A DNA stretch of 10,110 bases from positions 1 to 10,110 of the forward strand of contig CALMWO010000267.1 in assembly GCA_937873805.1 (NCBI GenBank), read 5' to 3'. Shown here piece after piece: positions 1-7,261 of the stretch. The first letter of the stretch is position 1, and every line of letters begins with the position of its first letter. Source of the DNA: an uncultured Hyphomonadaceae bacterium. Lineage in GTDB: Bacteria; Pseudomonadota; Alphaproteobacteria; Caulobacterales; Hyphomonadaceae. The position numbers and the translations under genes were made by a program. The notes beneath the pieces were generated by a model that was not told the origin of the DNA, did not search any database, and was given only the letters and a program-made list of their open reading frames with translations.

Positions 1-1149
1 AACGCGGCCGGAGCTTTCCGGTTTGCGAAGATAATCGCTGGCCGCGATGCCGACGCCGATGGCGTTGGTTTCGGTCATGCCCCAGCCCGTGGCTGGCATG
101 GCCTTCTCGAAGACCGCATCGATCGCGCGAACCTGCTCAGGCGCGCGCGATGCGCCGCCGCCGCCAACCGAGCTGAGACTCGGGAACGTGCGGCCTGTGC
201 CGCGCGAGAAAATGACCAGATCGCCTGTAATGGCGGGGGTGGCCGTGAAATTGGTGATGCCTTCTCGCTCGATCAGGTCTGCACCCTTGATGGCGTCCCA
301 CTTGTACATCGAGACAAGGCGGCGCTGCAGGCGGAAGCAGGACAGGGCGACGGAGTGCAAGCCCGTTACGTGGAACAGCGGAATGACGAGCAGCGAGGCA
401 GGTTGCGGTGCATCGGCGGGCGGGCGGGCTATCAGTCCAGTGGTGAAGGCGGCGATCAGATCCAGCTCCCACGACAGCAGCGCGTGGATCACGTTGCGAT
501 GCGTGGACACCGCACCTTTCGGATTGCCAGTGGAGCCGGACGTGAAGAGCATGATGGCGTCATCGTCCGGCTGGACATCGACATTCGGCAGTTCGGATTG
601 TTCTGGCGCGGACATCACATCGGTCCAAGCGCGCGCGCCGGCCGGCAGCGCTTTGGTCGCGCGGACAGCTATGATCGCCATGTCCTTGGGCGGTGTTGTC
701 AGCGACACGACCCGATCAAGGCGCTCTTGATCGACGACGACAACCTTCGGCTCGCAGAGGTTGAGACCGTAGGACATTTCATCGGCGGTCCAGAGCGCGT
801 TGACCGCAACGGTCAGCGCGCCAATCGAAGTGGCGGCCATGAAGGCGATCATCCACTCGGGATAGTTTCGCATGGCGATGGCGATGCGGTCGCCTTTCTT
901 CACGCCGTAGTCGTTGACCAGCACATGGGCGAGCGTACAGGCGCGCCGCCATGTTTCGTCAAAGGTCAGGCGTTCGTCTTCGTAGACGAGGAAGGGTTTG
1001 TCGCTGCGGGCTTCGGAGTAAAGTTGGCCGAGATTTTTCGGTGCATTCTTGAACGCGCGGATGCGACGGCCAATCGCCTCGATCTCGATGATTTCATGCG
1101 GTTGGCCGGGCGCCGTCAGCGCCGTGAGGGCTTCCAGTCTCGTAACCAC
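1..1149 (-). CDS. AMP-forming acyl-CoA synthetase (class I adenylate-forming enzyme), C-terminus cut by window edge
   Basis: Predicted to activate a carboxylic acid, probably a fatty acid, to an acyl-adenylate and then to acyl-CoA in the cytoplasm. The frame is open from the GTG at 1149 to the window edge, giving 383 codons. Family members usually have 500-560 residues, so roughly the last 150 (hinge and mobile C-terminal lid) are missing. Visible motifs are the phosphate-binding loop TSGSTGNPKG at residues 203-212 and the adenine-binding GWGMTET at 355-361. The N-terminal third includes a typical YEDERLTFDE stretch. The GTG start is preceded at 7-8 nt by a purine-rich GGAAGGAA ribosome site, and no better ATG lies nearby. 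It follows the reductase gene by 110 bp on the same strand, which suits a lipid or acyl-CoA role for the pair, but a hairpin lies between them. Chain length and substrate cannot be read from this fragment. The family call is firm; the substrate is open. Confidence 0.92.
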   Translation of the reverse strand, partial: MVTRLEALTALTAPGQPHEIIEIEAIGRRIRAFKNAPKNLGQLYSEARSDKPFLVYEDERLTFDETWRRACTLAHVLVNDYGVKKGDRIAIAMRNYPEWMIAFMAATSIGALTVAVNALWTADEMSYGLNLCEPKVVVVDQERLDRVVSLTTPPKDMAIIAVRATKALPAGARAWTDVMSAPEQSELPNVDVQPDDDAIMLFTSGSTGNPKGAVSTHRNVIHALLSWELDLIAAFTTGLIARPPADAPQPASLLVIPLFHVTGLHSVALSCFRLQRRLVSMYKWDAIKGADLIEREGITNFTATPAITGDLVIFSRGTGRTFPSLSSVGGGGASRAPEQVRAIDAVFEKAMPATGWGMTETNAIGVGIAASDYLRKPESSGRV

Positions 1150-1251
1150 GCGTATTCCTTCCCGATATACGAGCTTCCGTTCTTCGACGGATAGCCCGTG
1201 TGTTCCCTAACGGCGCCTGTGTAACATACCCGGTCTTCAGGAAAAGTAGGT

Positions 1252-1271
1252 CCGAGCCGTTAGAGGCTCGG
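1252..1271 (-). terminator. Hairpin spanning the reductase stop codon, possible weak rho-independent terminator
   Basis: A perfect 7-bp stem, CCGAGCC with GGCTCGG, encloses a 6-nt loop that contains the TAA stop of the upstream gene. On the minus strand the stem is followed, after six bases, by TTTT. The T tract is short and offset, so this may only attenuate transcription or protect the 3' end. If it works, expression of the acyl-CoA synthetase would depend partly on its own promoter in the 110-bp gap. Confidence 0.4.
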
Positions 1272-2387
1272 ATTGATCAGGTATTTCTCGCCTGTCGCCT
1301 TGCGGTTGTACGATTTGATCGTCTCCAGATCGAGCGCGTCGCGGAGCGAGATCGTATTCGTGTAGTGGCTCGCGAAGGTGGTCTTCAGCTCGGCCGCCAC
1401 ACGCGCACGCATCTTGCCGGCTTCTTCCATGCCGACCTTTTGCAGGAACGGCGTCAGCAGGAAGCCGCCGACGCCCCAGGCCATGCCGTAAGCTGCGCCG
1501 AGGATGGTCGGCTCAAGGCTGAGGCGACCGTAGATGTAGACCTGCTTGTGCGTGGATGAGCCATAGCGGCTGTAGGCGCCGGGCTTGGAGTTGAGGGCGA
1601 TTTCCATAGCGCCAAGGATCTGGCCAGCCAGCTTGCCGCCGCCGATGGCGTCGAAGGCCAGCGTCGCGCCGGTGGTGACGAGTGCGGCGATCAGGTCTTC
1701 CATGAAAGTCGGTTTCGAGGAGTCGACAATGTGCTTGGCGCCGATGTCCTTCAGGATTTTCGTCTGCTCGTCGCTGCGGACGATGTTCACCAGCTCGACG
1801 CCATCCTTGATGCAGATCTTGTTGAGCATCTGGCCGAGGTTGGAAGCGGCCGCAGTATGAACCAGAGCGGTGTGGCCTTCGAGGCGCATGGTCGTGACCA
1901 TGGCGAGGGCGGTCAGCGGGTTCACGAAGCAGGAAGCGCCGTCGGCGGCCGTTGCGCCGGCTGGCAGTGGCAAGGCGGCCTTGGCTTTCACGGTGCGGTA
2001 GGTGGCATACATCTCGCCGCCGAGGATGGCGACAAGCTTGCCCATCAGGGCCTGCGCTTCGGGCGAGGAGCCTGCGGCGACAACCGTGCCGGCGCCCTCA
2101 TTGCCGACTGGCATGGCCTGGTCGACGCGGGCGCCCATCGCGCGCATCGCGACTTCCGGGATTTTGGCAGTGACGACAGGGCTGTCCTTGGAGCCGGTGA
2201 TGACCGCGGTCGAGAGATCAGCCGGGCCGATGAGAAGGCCGAGGTCGGACGGGTTGATGGGCGAGCCTTCGATGCGGACGACGATTTCATCCGGGGCCGG
2301 ATCGGCGACGGCCACCTTCGCCAGCGACAATTCGAGTTCGCCGCTTTTCTTGACCAGCGAACGAAGCTGAAGACCTTCAAGCGCCAT
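1260..2387 (-). CDS. Medium-chain dehydrogenase/reductase (quinone or enoyl reductase-like), zinc-independent
   Basis: This 375-residue protein has the two-domain layout of the MDR superfamily. A GroES-like catalytic domain shows GSPINPSDLG (residues 41-50) and GNEGAGTVV (95-103). A Rossmann domain covers about 150-330, with the nucleotide loop HTAAASNLGQ at 177-186 and an arginine at the end of the second strand (VRSDEQ, 203-208) that would favour NADPH. The cysteine/histidine ligands of zinc alcohol dehydrogenases are not visible, so a quinone oxidoreductase or 2-enoyl-thioester reductase activity is more likely than alcohol oxidation. Residues about 62-90 look like an extra stretch compared with simple quinone oxidoreductases. 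ATG at 2387 is preceded by GAGGGAG at 7 nt. It lies 86 bp after the MATE gene and 110 bp before the acyl-CoA synthetase, all on the minus strand. The superfamily is clear; the substrate is unknown. Confidence 0.88.
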   Translation of the reverse strand: MALEGLQLRSLVKKSGELELSLAKVAVADPAPDEIVVRIEGSPINPSDLGLLIGPADLSTAVITGSKDSPVVTAKIPEVAMRAMGARVDQAMPVGNEGAGTVVAAGSSPEAQALMGKLVAILGGEMYATYRTVKAKAALPLPAGATAADGASCFVNPLTALAMVTTMRLEGHTALVHTAAASNLGQMLNKICIKDGVELVNIVRSDEQTKILKDIGAKHIVDSSKPTFMEDLIAALVTTGATLAFDAIGGGKLAGQILGAMEIALNSKPGAYSRYGSSTHKQVYIYGRLSLEPTILGAAYGMAWGVGGFLLTPFLQKVGMEEAGKMRARVAAELKTTFASHYTNTISLRDALDLETIKSYNRKATGEKYLINPSL

Positions 2388-2446
2388 GGGTAACTCCCTC
2401 GTGTAATACTTGTTTCGCCTTCCCTAGCATGAAGCTGGGCCGGGGC

Positions 2447-2472
2447 CAGTCTTACGTGAGGCGAACAGACTG
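2447..2472. repeat. Short inverted repeat between MATE and reductase genes
   Basis: CAGTCT (2447-2452) and AGACTG (2467-2472) form a perfect 6-bp inverted repeat with a 14-nt spacer, just after the MATE stop codon. There is no T tract on either side, so it is a poor terminator candidate. It could be an operator or mRNA 3'-end structure for this 86-bp gap, or chance. Confidence 0.25.
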
Positions 2473-2473
2473 A

Positions 2474-3871
2474 TTAGACAAGCGCCCGGATCGACCGTTT
2501 GCGCCAGACCAGCATGTAGAACGAGCCCTGTAGCAGGAACATGGCGCAGAAGGCCGATGGATACGCCCACCAGACGCCGTCGATGCCGATCGCGCCGGAG
2601 AGGTACATCGCCACCGGCACCTCGACCGCAATGATCGAGAAGATCGCGATCGCAGTTGGCGCCAACACCGTTCCGGACGAGCGCATCATGCTGGAGAACA
2701 CAACCGCCATGCCGAACACCACCGTGCTCCAGAGCACGATGTGGAGCAGGTGCTGGGTGAGCTCGATAACCGGCGGGTCGGTGATGAACATCGTCACGAT
2801 CGGGCCAGACAACAGATAGACAATGACAACGCCCGCGCCGGTGATGATGGCGTTGAGGATCAAAGCAGTACGGGTGATGGCGCCGAGCTGATGGCCGCGG
2901 CCGCCGCCGATGGCCTGCGCGCCGAGGATCGACGCGGCTATACCAATCGACATGGCCGGGAACTGGACGTAGGCGAGGATCTGGTTGATCGCGCCATAGG
3001 CCGCTGTCGCGCTCGAGCCATAGCCGTTGGCAAGGCCAAGCAGGGCGAGTTCGGCAACCGCCATGATCACCATCTGTATGCCCGTCGGTACGCCGAGGCG
3101 CAGGACCAGACCCAGCACTTTCGGGTCAAGCTTGATCTTCGCCATGAAGGCGCCGGTCGGCGCCAGCGGATGTTTTCTGCGCAGCAAGTACCAGCCGAGC
3201 CATATCAGCGCGAACACCATCGAGACGAGCGATGCTACCGCTGCACTGGCGACGCCAAGTTTCGGCAGCCCGAACCAGCCTTCGATCAGGGCGGGCGTCA
3301 CGATCAGGCCTATGAAGGTCGAGAAGGCCAGCGTCCACAAAGGCGTCACGCTATCGCCGACGCCGCGCAGCATCGAGGTGAAAAGGATGAAGATGAAGAA
3401 GGCAGGCATCGTGATCATCATGATGCGCGCGTATTTCACGGCCTCGTCGACGATGTCTGCCGGCGTCTGCAGCCAGTGCATCAGCTCGTCCGCATAGATC
3501 CCCCCGAAGATGGCGACGAGGACGCCGAAGATCAGCGATAGCGCAAGTGTCGACCCGGCAATCGCACGCACACGGTCATGGTCGCCCTTGCCGAAAGCCT
3601 GACCGATCAGGATCGATGCGCCGGCGCCGAGACCCATCACGAAGGCTATGAAGAAGAACATCACCGGAAAGAACACTGTGGCCGCAGCCAGTGCTTCCAC
3701 ACCGATCATGTGGCCGAGAAAGACGTTGTTGATCGTGCCGGACAGCGATTGCAGCACGTTGGCGAGCATCATTGGCGTCAGGAATGCCAGGAAGGTGCGC
3801 CAGAGCGGCTTCGGCGATTGGCCTCGCTGCGTCTGCAGCGGCGCTTTGGCGGTTTCGAGCGTCTCGGTCAC
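2474..3871 (-). CDS. MATE family multidrug/toxin efflux transporter
   Basis: A 465-residue inner-membrane protein with about 12 hydrophobic segments arranged as two similar halves, the length and layout of MATE exporters (NorM/DinF-like), which use a sodium or proton gradient to expel cationic drugs and other small molecules. Signature stretches are the GQAFGKGDHDR loop at 90-100 and RGVGDSVTP at 169-177, with a matching GAQAIGGGRGHQ loop in the second half near 317-328. A hydrophilic tail of about 25 residues precedes the first helix. The start is GTG at 3871: an in-frame stop lies 15 bp upstream and the next methionine (residue 34) is inside helix 1. Its ribosome site is weak and it begins 12 bp after the DUF2239 stop, so translational coupling is likely. 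Family assignment is secure; the exported substrate is not known. Confidence 0.95.
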   Translation of the reverse strand: MTETLETAKAPLQTQRGQSPKPLWRTFLAFLTPMMLANVLQSLSGTINNVFLGHMIGVEALAAATVFFPVMFFFIAFVMGLGAGASILIGQAFGKGDHDRVRAIAGSTLALSLIFGVLVAIFGGIYADELMHWLQTPADIVDEAVKYARIMMITMPAFFIFILFTSMLRGVGDSVTPLWTLAFSTFIGLIVTPALIEGWFGLPKLGVASAAVASLVSMVFALIWLGWYLLRRKHPLAPTGAFMAKIKLDPKVLGLVLRLGVPTGIQMVIMAVAELALLGLANGYGSSATAAYGAINQILAYVQFPAMSIGIAASILGAQAIGGGRGHQLGAITRTALILNAIITGAGVVIVYLLSGPIVTMFITDPPVIELTQHLLHIVLWSTVVFGMAVVFSSMMRSSGTVLAPTAIAIFSIIAVEVPVAMYLSGAIGIDGVWWAYPSAFCAMFLLQGSFYMLVWRKRSIRALV

Positions 3872-3883
3872 GGACAGATCCGA

Positions 3884-4489
3884 TCAGGTCTTGCGGGAAG
3901 AGAAGGCGGCAGATGCGAGGTGGCGCGCGTGATCGCGGACGTCTGCCGGCCAGGATTCGGTGAGGTCCTGGAAGCGCGCGGCGTCGCCTGCAAACAGTGC
4001 GCGGTTGGCTTCCTCGTAATTGCGCCAGTCCCCAGCGATGGCGGAAAGGAAGCGATAGGCTGCTTCCTGCCGTGCGCGCAAGGTGTCGCTTTGGCCGCGG
4101 GTCTTGCGGGCTTCCTCGACGAGTTTGCGAAGAGCGACGGAGGCGCCTCCGGGTTGGGCGTTGAGCCAGTCCCAGTGGCGGGGGAGAAGCGTGACCTCAC
4201 GCGGGACGACGCCCAATTTGGGGCGCCCGGGGCCGCGCGGGGCCGCTGAAGTGTCCTCCGGCGGGGCCATCGCAGCCGGGGAGGCGACGGCGAGCCGGGC
4301 GCGGATATCCTTCTCCGAGCCGCTGAGATCCAGATGCAGCGTCTTGCCTGACGCGTAGTCGAACACCTGGACGTTCTCGTGCGTCGGCTTGGTGACGCGC
4401 TTGCGGACGGCCATGGCCACATCGATCAGGGCGCCAATGGCGATCCGGCGCTCGCCTTCAAAGGCGATGGCCGCGGGGGCGGTTGTCAT
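3884..4489 (-). CDS. DUF2239 family protein, possibly DNA-binding
   Basis: I recognise this 201-residue protein as DUF2239, a bacterial family without an assigned function. An N-terminal domain of about 65 residues begins TTAPAAIAFEG and includes VFDYASGKTLHLDL. A proline/alanine-rich linker follows, then the conserved core (about 86-130) opening with GPGRPKLGVVPREVTLLPRH and continuing through GGASVALRKLVEEAR. The C-terminal part has the conserved WPADVRDHARHLA (180-192). The core reads as one beta strand (REVTLL) followed by two helices, resembling a ribbon-helix-helix fold, and GPGRPK resembles an AT-hook. That is my inference, not established family knowledge. ATG at 4489 has GGAG 7 nt upstream. 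It is the first gene of the minus-strand unit with the MATE transporter and faces the lactonase gene across a shared control region. Family call strong, function unknown. Confidence 0.88.
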   Translation of the reverse strand: MTTAPAAIAFEGERRIAIGALIDVAMAVRKRVTKPTHENVQVFDYASGKTLHLDLSGSEKDIRARLAVASPAAMAPPEDTSAAPRGPGRPKLGVVPREVTLLPRHWDWLNAQPGGASVALRKLVEEARKTRGQSDTLRARQEAAYRFLSAIAGDWRNYEEANRALFAGDAARFQDLTESWPADVRDHARHLASAAFSSRKT

Positions 4490-4511
4490 GGGGCGTCTCC
4501 GTCTGGAGGTC

Positions 4512-4542
4512 GGTATATCGCCCGGGTAAAATTACGCGTCAA
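4512..4542 (-). promoter_or_regulatory. Candidate promoter for DUF2239-MATE
   Basis: Reading leftward, TTGACG (4542-4537) matches five of six bases of the -35 consensus. GATATA lies 17 bp further on (4519-4514), or TATACC at a spacing of 19. The start codon is about 25 bp beyond. The first of two direct repeats lies between the two boxes, where a bound repressor would block the polymerase. The -10 match is modest. Confidence 0.45.
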
Positions 4543-4561
4543 TTACACCCGGATAAAATTA
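4521..4561. repeat. Pair of direct repeats, candidate operator sites in the divergent promoter
   Basis: CCCGGGTAAAATTA (4521-4534) and CCCGGATAAAATTA (4548-4561) match at 13 of 14 positions and start 27 bp apart. Each also carries a weak inverted symmetry of the type TTAN2CCCGGNTAA. The AT-rich tails stand out from the GC-rich surroundings. Their position between divergent genes suggests binding sites for a regulator of one or both operons. The regulator is not identified; the adjacent DUF2239 protein is one candidate. Confidence 0.5.
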
Positions 4562-4653
4562 ACGAGGGGCAAATGCGCGCTTGCCGGGCTTTTGCATTGA
4601 CCGGGATGGACCCTGCGCTGACAGTGCATGCGAATCCGCGAGGAGAAGCGGCG

Positions 4654-5523
4654 ATGAAGCGTCTGATGATCGGCCTCGCAGTCCTTGCGCTGTCTGCATG
4701 CGAAGAGAATGTCCGGGTCCAGGCGACGGTCGTGCCGGAACTCACCAAGGCGGTCGCTGCCGTGAAGCTGTACGCGCTGGACTGCGGTCGCTTCCACGTG
4801 AAAGACGCGGCGATGTTTTCCGACGAGGATGTCTATGACGGCAAAGCGCGCGATCTGGTCGATCCCTGCTATCTGATCCGCCATCAGCGCGGTGACCTGA
4901 TCTGGGATGCGGGCGTGCCGCCGGCGATGGCTGCAGCTCCGGTCGACAAGGATGCGCCCGCTACGACGACGCTCAAGGAAACGCTCGAACAGCAACTCGC
5001 CGAGCTTGGCGTTGCGCCGTCCGACATCGACTACTTCTCAATCTCCCATGGCCACTATGATCACGTTGGCAGCGCGGCGCTGTTCGCTGATGCGACATGG
5101 ATCGTCGACAAGGATGAGCGCGACTGGATGTTCCGCGATGACGCGCGCAAGGCGCCGAACTTCGCGGACTACGCCACGCTCGAAACCGCGAAGACAACGC
5201 TCATCGAAGGCGATGGCGATCATGATGTGTTCGGCGATGGATCTGCGATCATCGTCCAGGCGCCGGGGCACACGCCGGGTCATACCGTGCTGCTGCTGAC
5301 GACGGCGAAGTCTGGCAAGGTGCTGCTCGCCGGCGACATGTGGCATCTGGCTGAGGCGCGTGAGAAGCGCACCGTGCCGGTGGGCAATGTCGACAGGGAG
5401 CAGACGCTTGCCTCGATGGACAAGGTAGAGGCGCTGGCGGCCTCCAGCGGCGCAAAAGTCATTCGCCAGCATGTGCCCGAGGATTTCGCCTCATTGCCGA
5501 AATTTCCCGAAGCACTGGAATAG
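4654..5523 (+). CDS. Lipoprotein metallo-beta-lactamase-fold hydrolase, N-acyl-homoserine lactonase-like
   Basis: A 289-residue hydrolase predicted to sit on the periplasmic side, probably outer-membrane anchored. The N-terminus is a lipoprotein signal ending LALSAC with the lipidated Cys at 16, followed by Glu, not an Asp retention signal. The metal-binding set of the fold is complete: His132, His134, Asp136 and His137 in SHGHYDHVG, His206 in APGHTPGH, Asp228 in LAGDM and His273 in RQHVPED. Spacings resemble AHL lactonases such as AiiA and AttM, which open the lactone ring of quorum-sensing signals with two zinc ions. The Tyr found three residues after the bridging Asp in AiiA is His231 here, so substrate may differ. 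The ATG at 4654 is chosen over upstream in-frame starts because AGGAG lies 8 nt before it and the signal peptide begins there. A DUF6489-like gene follows 32 bp downstream. Fold certain; lactonase activity plausible but unproven. Confidence 0.85.
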   Translation: MKRLMIGLAVLALSACEENVRVQATVVPELTKAVAAVKLYALDCGRFHVKDAAMFSDEDVYDGKARDLVDPCYLIRHQRGDLIWDAGVPPAMAAAPVDKDAPATTTLKETLEQQLAELGVAPSDIDYFSISHGHYDHVGSAALFADATWIVDKDERDWMFRDDARKAPNFADYATLETAKTTLIEGDGDHDVFGDGSAIIVQAPGHTPGHTVLLLTTAKSGKVLLAGDMWHLAEAREKRTVPVGNVDREQTLASMDKVEALAASSGAKVIRQHVPEDFASLPKFPEALE

Positions 5524-5555
5524 CGCTATATCGCCGGAAGGCGGAGGAGACGGCC

Positions 5556-5801
5556 ATGAAGATGAACATCACTGTGGAATGCACGCCGGAGGAAGCGCGG
5601 GCGTTCCTGGGCTTGCCGGATCTGACGCCAGTGAACGAGACGCTGGTGAACTCGGTGAAGCAACGCATCGAGCAGAACATCGAGATGGTGAGCCCCGAAT
5701 TCTACCTGAAGCAGTGGTATTCGATGGGCGGTCAGGCGACCGACAGTTTCATGAACATGATGACCGCTGGCGCCCGCGCCGCGACGGGCGAGAAGGGCTG
5801 A
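5556..5801 (+). CDS. Small DUF6489-like protein
   Basis: An 81-residue soluble protein with no signal peptide or membrane segment. It opens MKMNITVECTPEEARAFLGL, followed by PDLTPVN and an amphipathic helical region containing SVKQRIEQNIEMVSPE, then a methionine-rich QATDSFMNMM stretch. From memory this matches DUF6489, a short alphaproteobacterial family of unknown function; I am moderately sure. A very strong ribosome site, GGAGGAGA, ends 5 nt before the ATG at 5556. It lies 32 bp after the lactonase-like gene and is probably co-transcribed with it. The helical C-terminal half might support oligomerisation or binding to a partner, but nothing in the sequence fixes a role. Confidence 0.75.
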   Translation: MKMNITVECTPEEARAFLGLPDLTPVNETLVNSVKQRIEQNIEMVSPEFYLKQWYSMGGQATDSFMNMMTAGARAATGEKG

Positions 5802-5876
5802 ACGGCGCTCTAACTCGCCGCACTGGCCGCACGGCCCGATTCCAGCTTATGAGGCCGCGAGGAAGAGGGCCTGCCC

Positions 5877-6575
5877 ATGTCTGACATTGCGAAGCGCAAC
5901 GCCGCGGAAGCGGCCCTGAAGCTGGTTGAGCCCGACATGATCCTCGGGCTGGGCACGGGCTCGACAGCGGCGATTTTTGTCCGGCTTCTGGCGGAGCGCG
6001 TGAAGGCCGGGTTGAAGATCGTCGGCACGCCGACGTCAGAGGCGACCGACAAACTCGCGCGCTCGCTCGGCGTGCGCATCGTTGCGCCGGACGAGCTGGA
6101 GCGCATCGATCTCACCATCGACGGCGCGGACGAGTTTGATCCTGCGCTCAATCTCATCAAGGGCGGCGGCGCGGCGTTGCTGCGCGAGAAGATCATTGCG
6201 GAAGCGTCCGACCGGATGGTGGTGATTGCGGATGCAGGCAAGGAAGTGAAATCGCTGGGCGCGTTTCCGCTGCCAATCGAGGTCAACGCGTTCGGTTCCG
6301 AACTTACCCGCCGGCGCATCCATCATCACATCGCCGGTCTCGGGCTCGGGAGTGCGCCGAGTTCCTGGCGGATGGCGACGGGAGAAAGCCTGCTTCACAC
6401 CGATGGCGGGCATCTGATTCTCGATCTGTCCTGTGGCGTGATTCCCGACCCGAAAGCGTTGGGAGAGGCGCTGGACGACATCCCCGGCGTTGTCGAACAC
6501 GGGCTTTTCATCGGCTATGCGGAGCAGGTGATCGTCGGGGAAGTCGACGGCGCCCGGGTGGTCCGCAGGCGGTAA
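5877..6575 (+). CDS. rpiA: Ribose-5-phosphate isomerase A
   Basis: Interconverts ribose 5-phosphate and ribulose 5-phosphate in the non-oxidative pentose phosphate pathway, in the cytoplasm. The 232-residue length is normal for RpiA. The phosphate-binding loop GLGTGSTA is at 24-31. The DGADE motif (82-86) supplies Asp82 and Asp85, KGGGAALLRE (95-104) supplies Lys95 and the catalytic-base Glu104; these correspond to Asp81, Asp84, Lys94 and Glu103 of the E. coli enzyme. The C-terminal part has TDGGHLILDL and IPGVVEHGLF, both typical. ATG at 5877 follows AGGAAGAGGG by about 8 nt. The 75-bp gap from the previous gene has no convincing terminator, so it may be read through from the lactonase unit or have its own promoter. 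The DUF2059 lipoprotein gene follows by about 110 bp. Confidence 0.98.
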   Translation: MSDIAKRNAAEAALKLVEPDMILGLGTGSTAAIFVRLLAERVKAGLKIVGTPTSEATDKLARSLGVRIVAPDELERIDLTIDGADEFDPALNLIKGGGAALLREKIIAEASDRMVVIADAGKEVKSLGAFPLPIEVNAFGSELTRRRIHHHIAGLGLGSAPSSWRMATGESLLHTDGGHLILDLSCGVIPDPKALGEALDDIPGVVEHGLFIGYAEQVIVGEVDGARVVRRR

Positions 6576-6684
6576 CGTCTCTGCGACCGGAAAGTCCTAT
6601 GGAATACCGGCGACGGATGCTAAACGCCTCGCCACAAACCGGGCCCGGCCCCAAAAGATCAGAACGACGGACAGGGAACACGTG

Positions 6685-7227
6685 ATGAGCAGAACGGTGA
6701 TTGCGGTTGTGGCAGCGGCCGTTGCATTGACGGCTTGCCAGCCCACGTCGGGTCCGCCGACGGCTGAAGTGCGCCTGGCGACGAAGCTGGTCGACGCTGG
6801 CGTCCCGATCCCGCTCGATGGCGAGGGTATGCAGCAGATCGCCTACCAGCAGGTTCAGGGCATGATGCAGCAGGATGGGCTGTCGCCGGAGCAGGCGCGT
6901 CAGGTGCTGATGGGCATTACCAAGAACCTCGAAGCCTCGACGCCCGAGATCAAGGAAGCGCTGGTCAAGTCGTTCACCGACGAGTTCAACGTGAAGGAGC
7001 TGGAGCTCCTCGTGAAGTTTGTGACCTCGAAGGAAGGCCAGGCGATCCAGGAGAAGATCCAGGTCGTCGGCCAGAAGGGCTCTGAGCAGTTCCAGGCGAT
7101 CGCACAGCAGGCAGGCGTGAAAGCGCTGGCCGATCTGCGTTCGGTCTGGCCTGTGCCGCCTGCGCCGGCTCCGGCAGCGCCAGCCTTGCCGCCGGGCGCC
7201 ACGCCGCCGGCGCCGCTCCCGAACTGA
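6685..7227 (+). CDS. DUF2059 domain lipoprotein
   Basis: A 180-residue predicted lipoprotein: a signal peptide of 17 residues ends in ALTAC with Cys18 as the lipidation site, and the following Gln predicts outer-membrane targeting. The middle (about 70-135) matches DUF2059: a helical run containing FTDEFNVKELELLVKFV and then TSKEGQAIQEK, close to the usual pattern of a short charged helix, a hydrophobic helix and a SPAGQK-like turn. The last 30 residues are almost entirely proline and alanine (VPPAPAPAAPALPPG), likely a disordered tether. I chose ATG at 6685 instead of the GTG three bases earlier because AGGGAA is then 7 nt away. The gene sits between rpiA and gor, an order I recall in other Alphaproteobacteria. 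Function of DUF2059 is unknown. Confidence 0.85.
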   Translation: MSRTVIAVVAAAVALTACQPTSGPPTAEVRLATKLVDAGVPIPLDGEGMQQIAYQQVQGMMQQDGLSPEQARQVLMGITKNLEASTPEIKEALVKSFTDEFNVKELELLVKFVTSKEGQAIQEKIQVVGQKGSEQFQAIAQQAGVKALADLRSVWPVPPAPAPAAPALPPGATPPAPLPN

Positions 7228-7261
7228 TCGTCTCCAGCCTATCACGGCTGCGTTCCGGGCA

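Noticed and set aside
47..1194. Two long overlapping plus-strand open frames in the first 1.2 kb
   Set aside because: Both oppose the acyl-CoA synthetase, which has clear adenylation motifs on the minus strand.
2741..4249. Plus-strand open frames of 223-266 codons opposite the MATE and DUF2239 genes
   Set aside because: Charged, low-complexity products (runs of Asp, Glu, Arg, His) that are antisense images of membrane-protein and DUF2239 codons.
4573..4624. TTGACCG (4597-4603) with GCTGACAG 13 bp downstream as the lactonase promoter
   Set aside because: The -35 box matches well but the -10 box matches only about half the Caulobacter-type consensus, so I left it out of the features.
4483..4653. 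A 57-codon N-terminal extension of the lactonase-like protein
   Set aside because: It would overlap the DUF2239 start and the repeats, and would bury the signal peptide. The ATG at 4654 has a good ribosome site and starts the lipoprotein signal.
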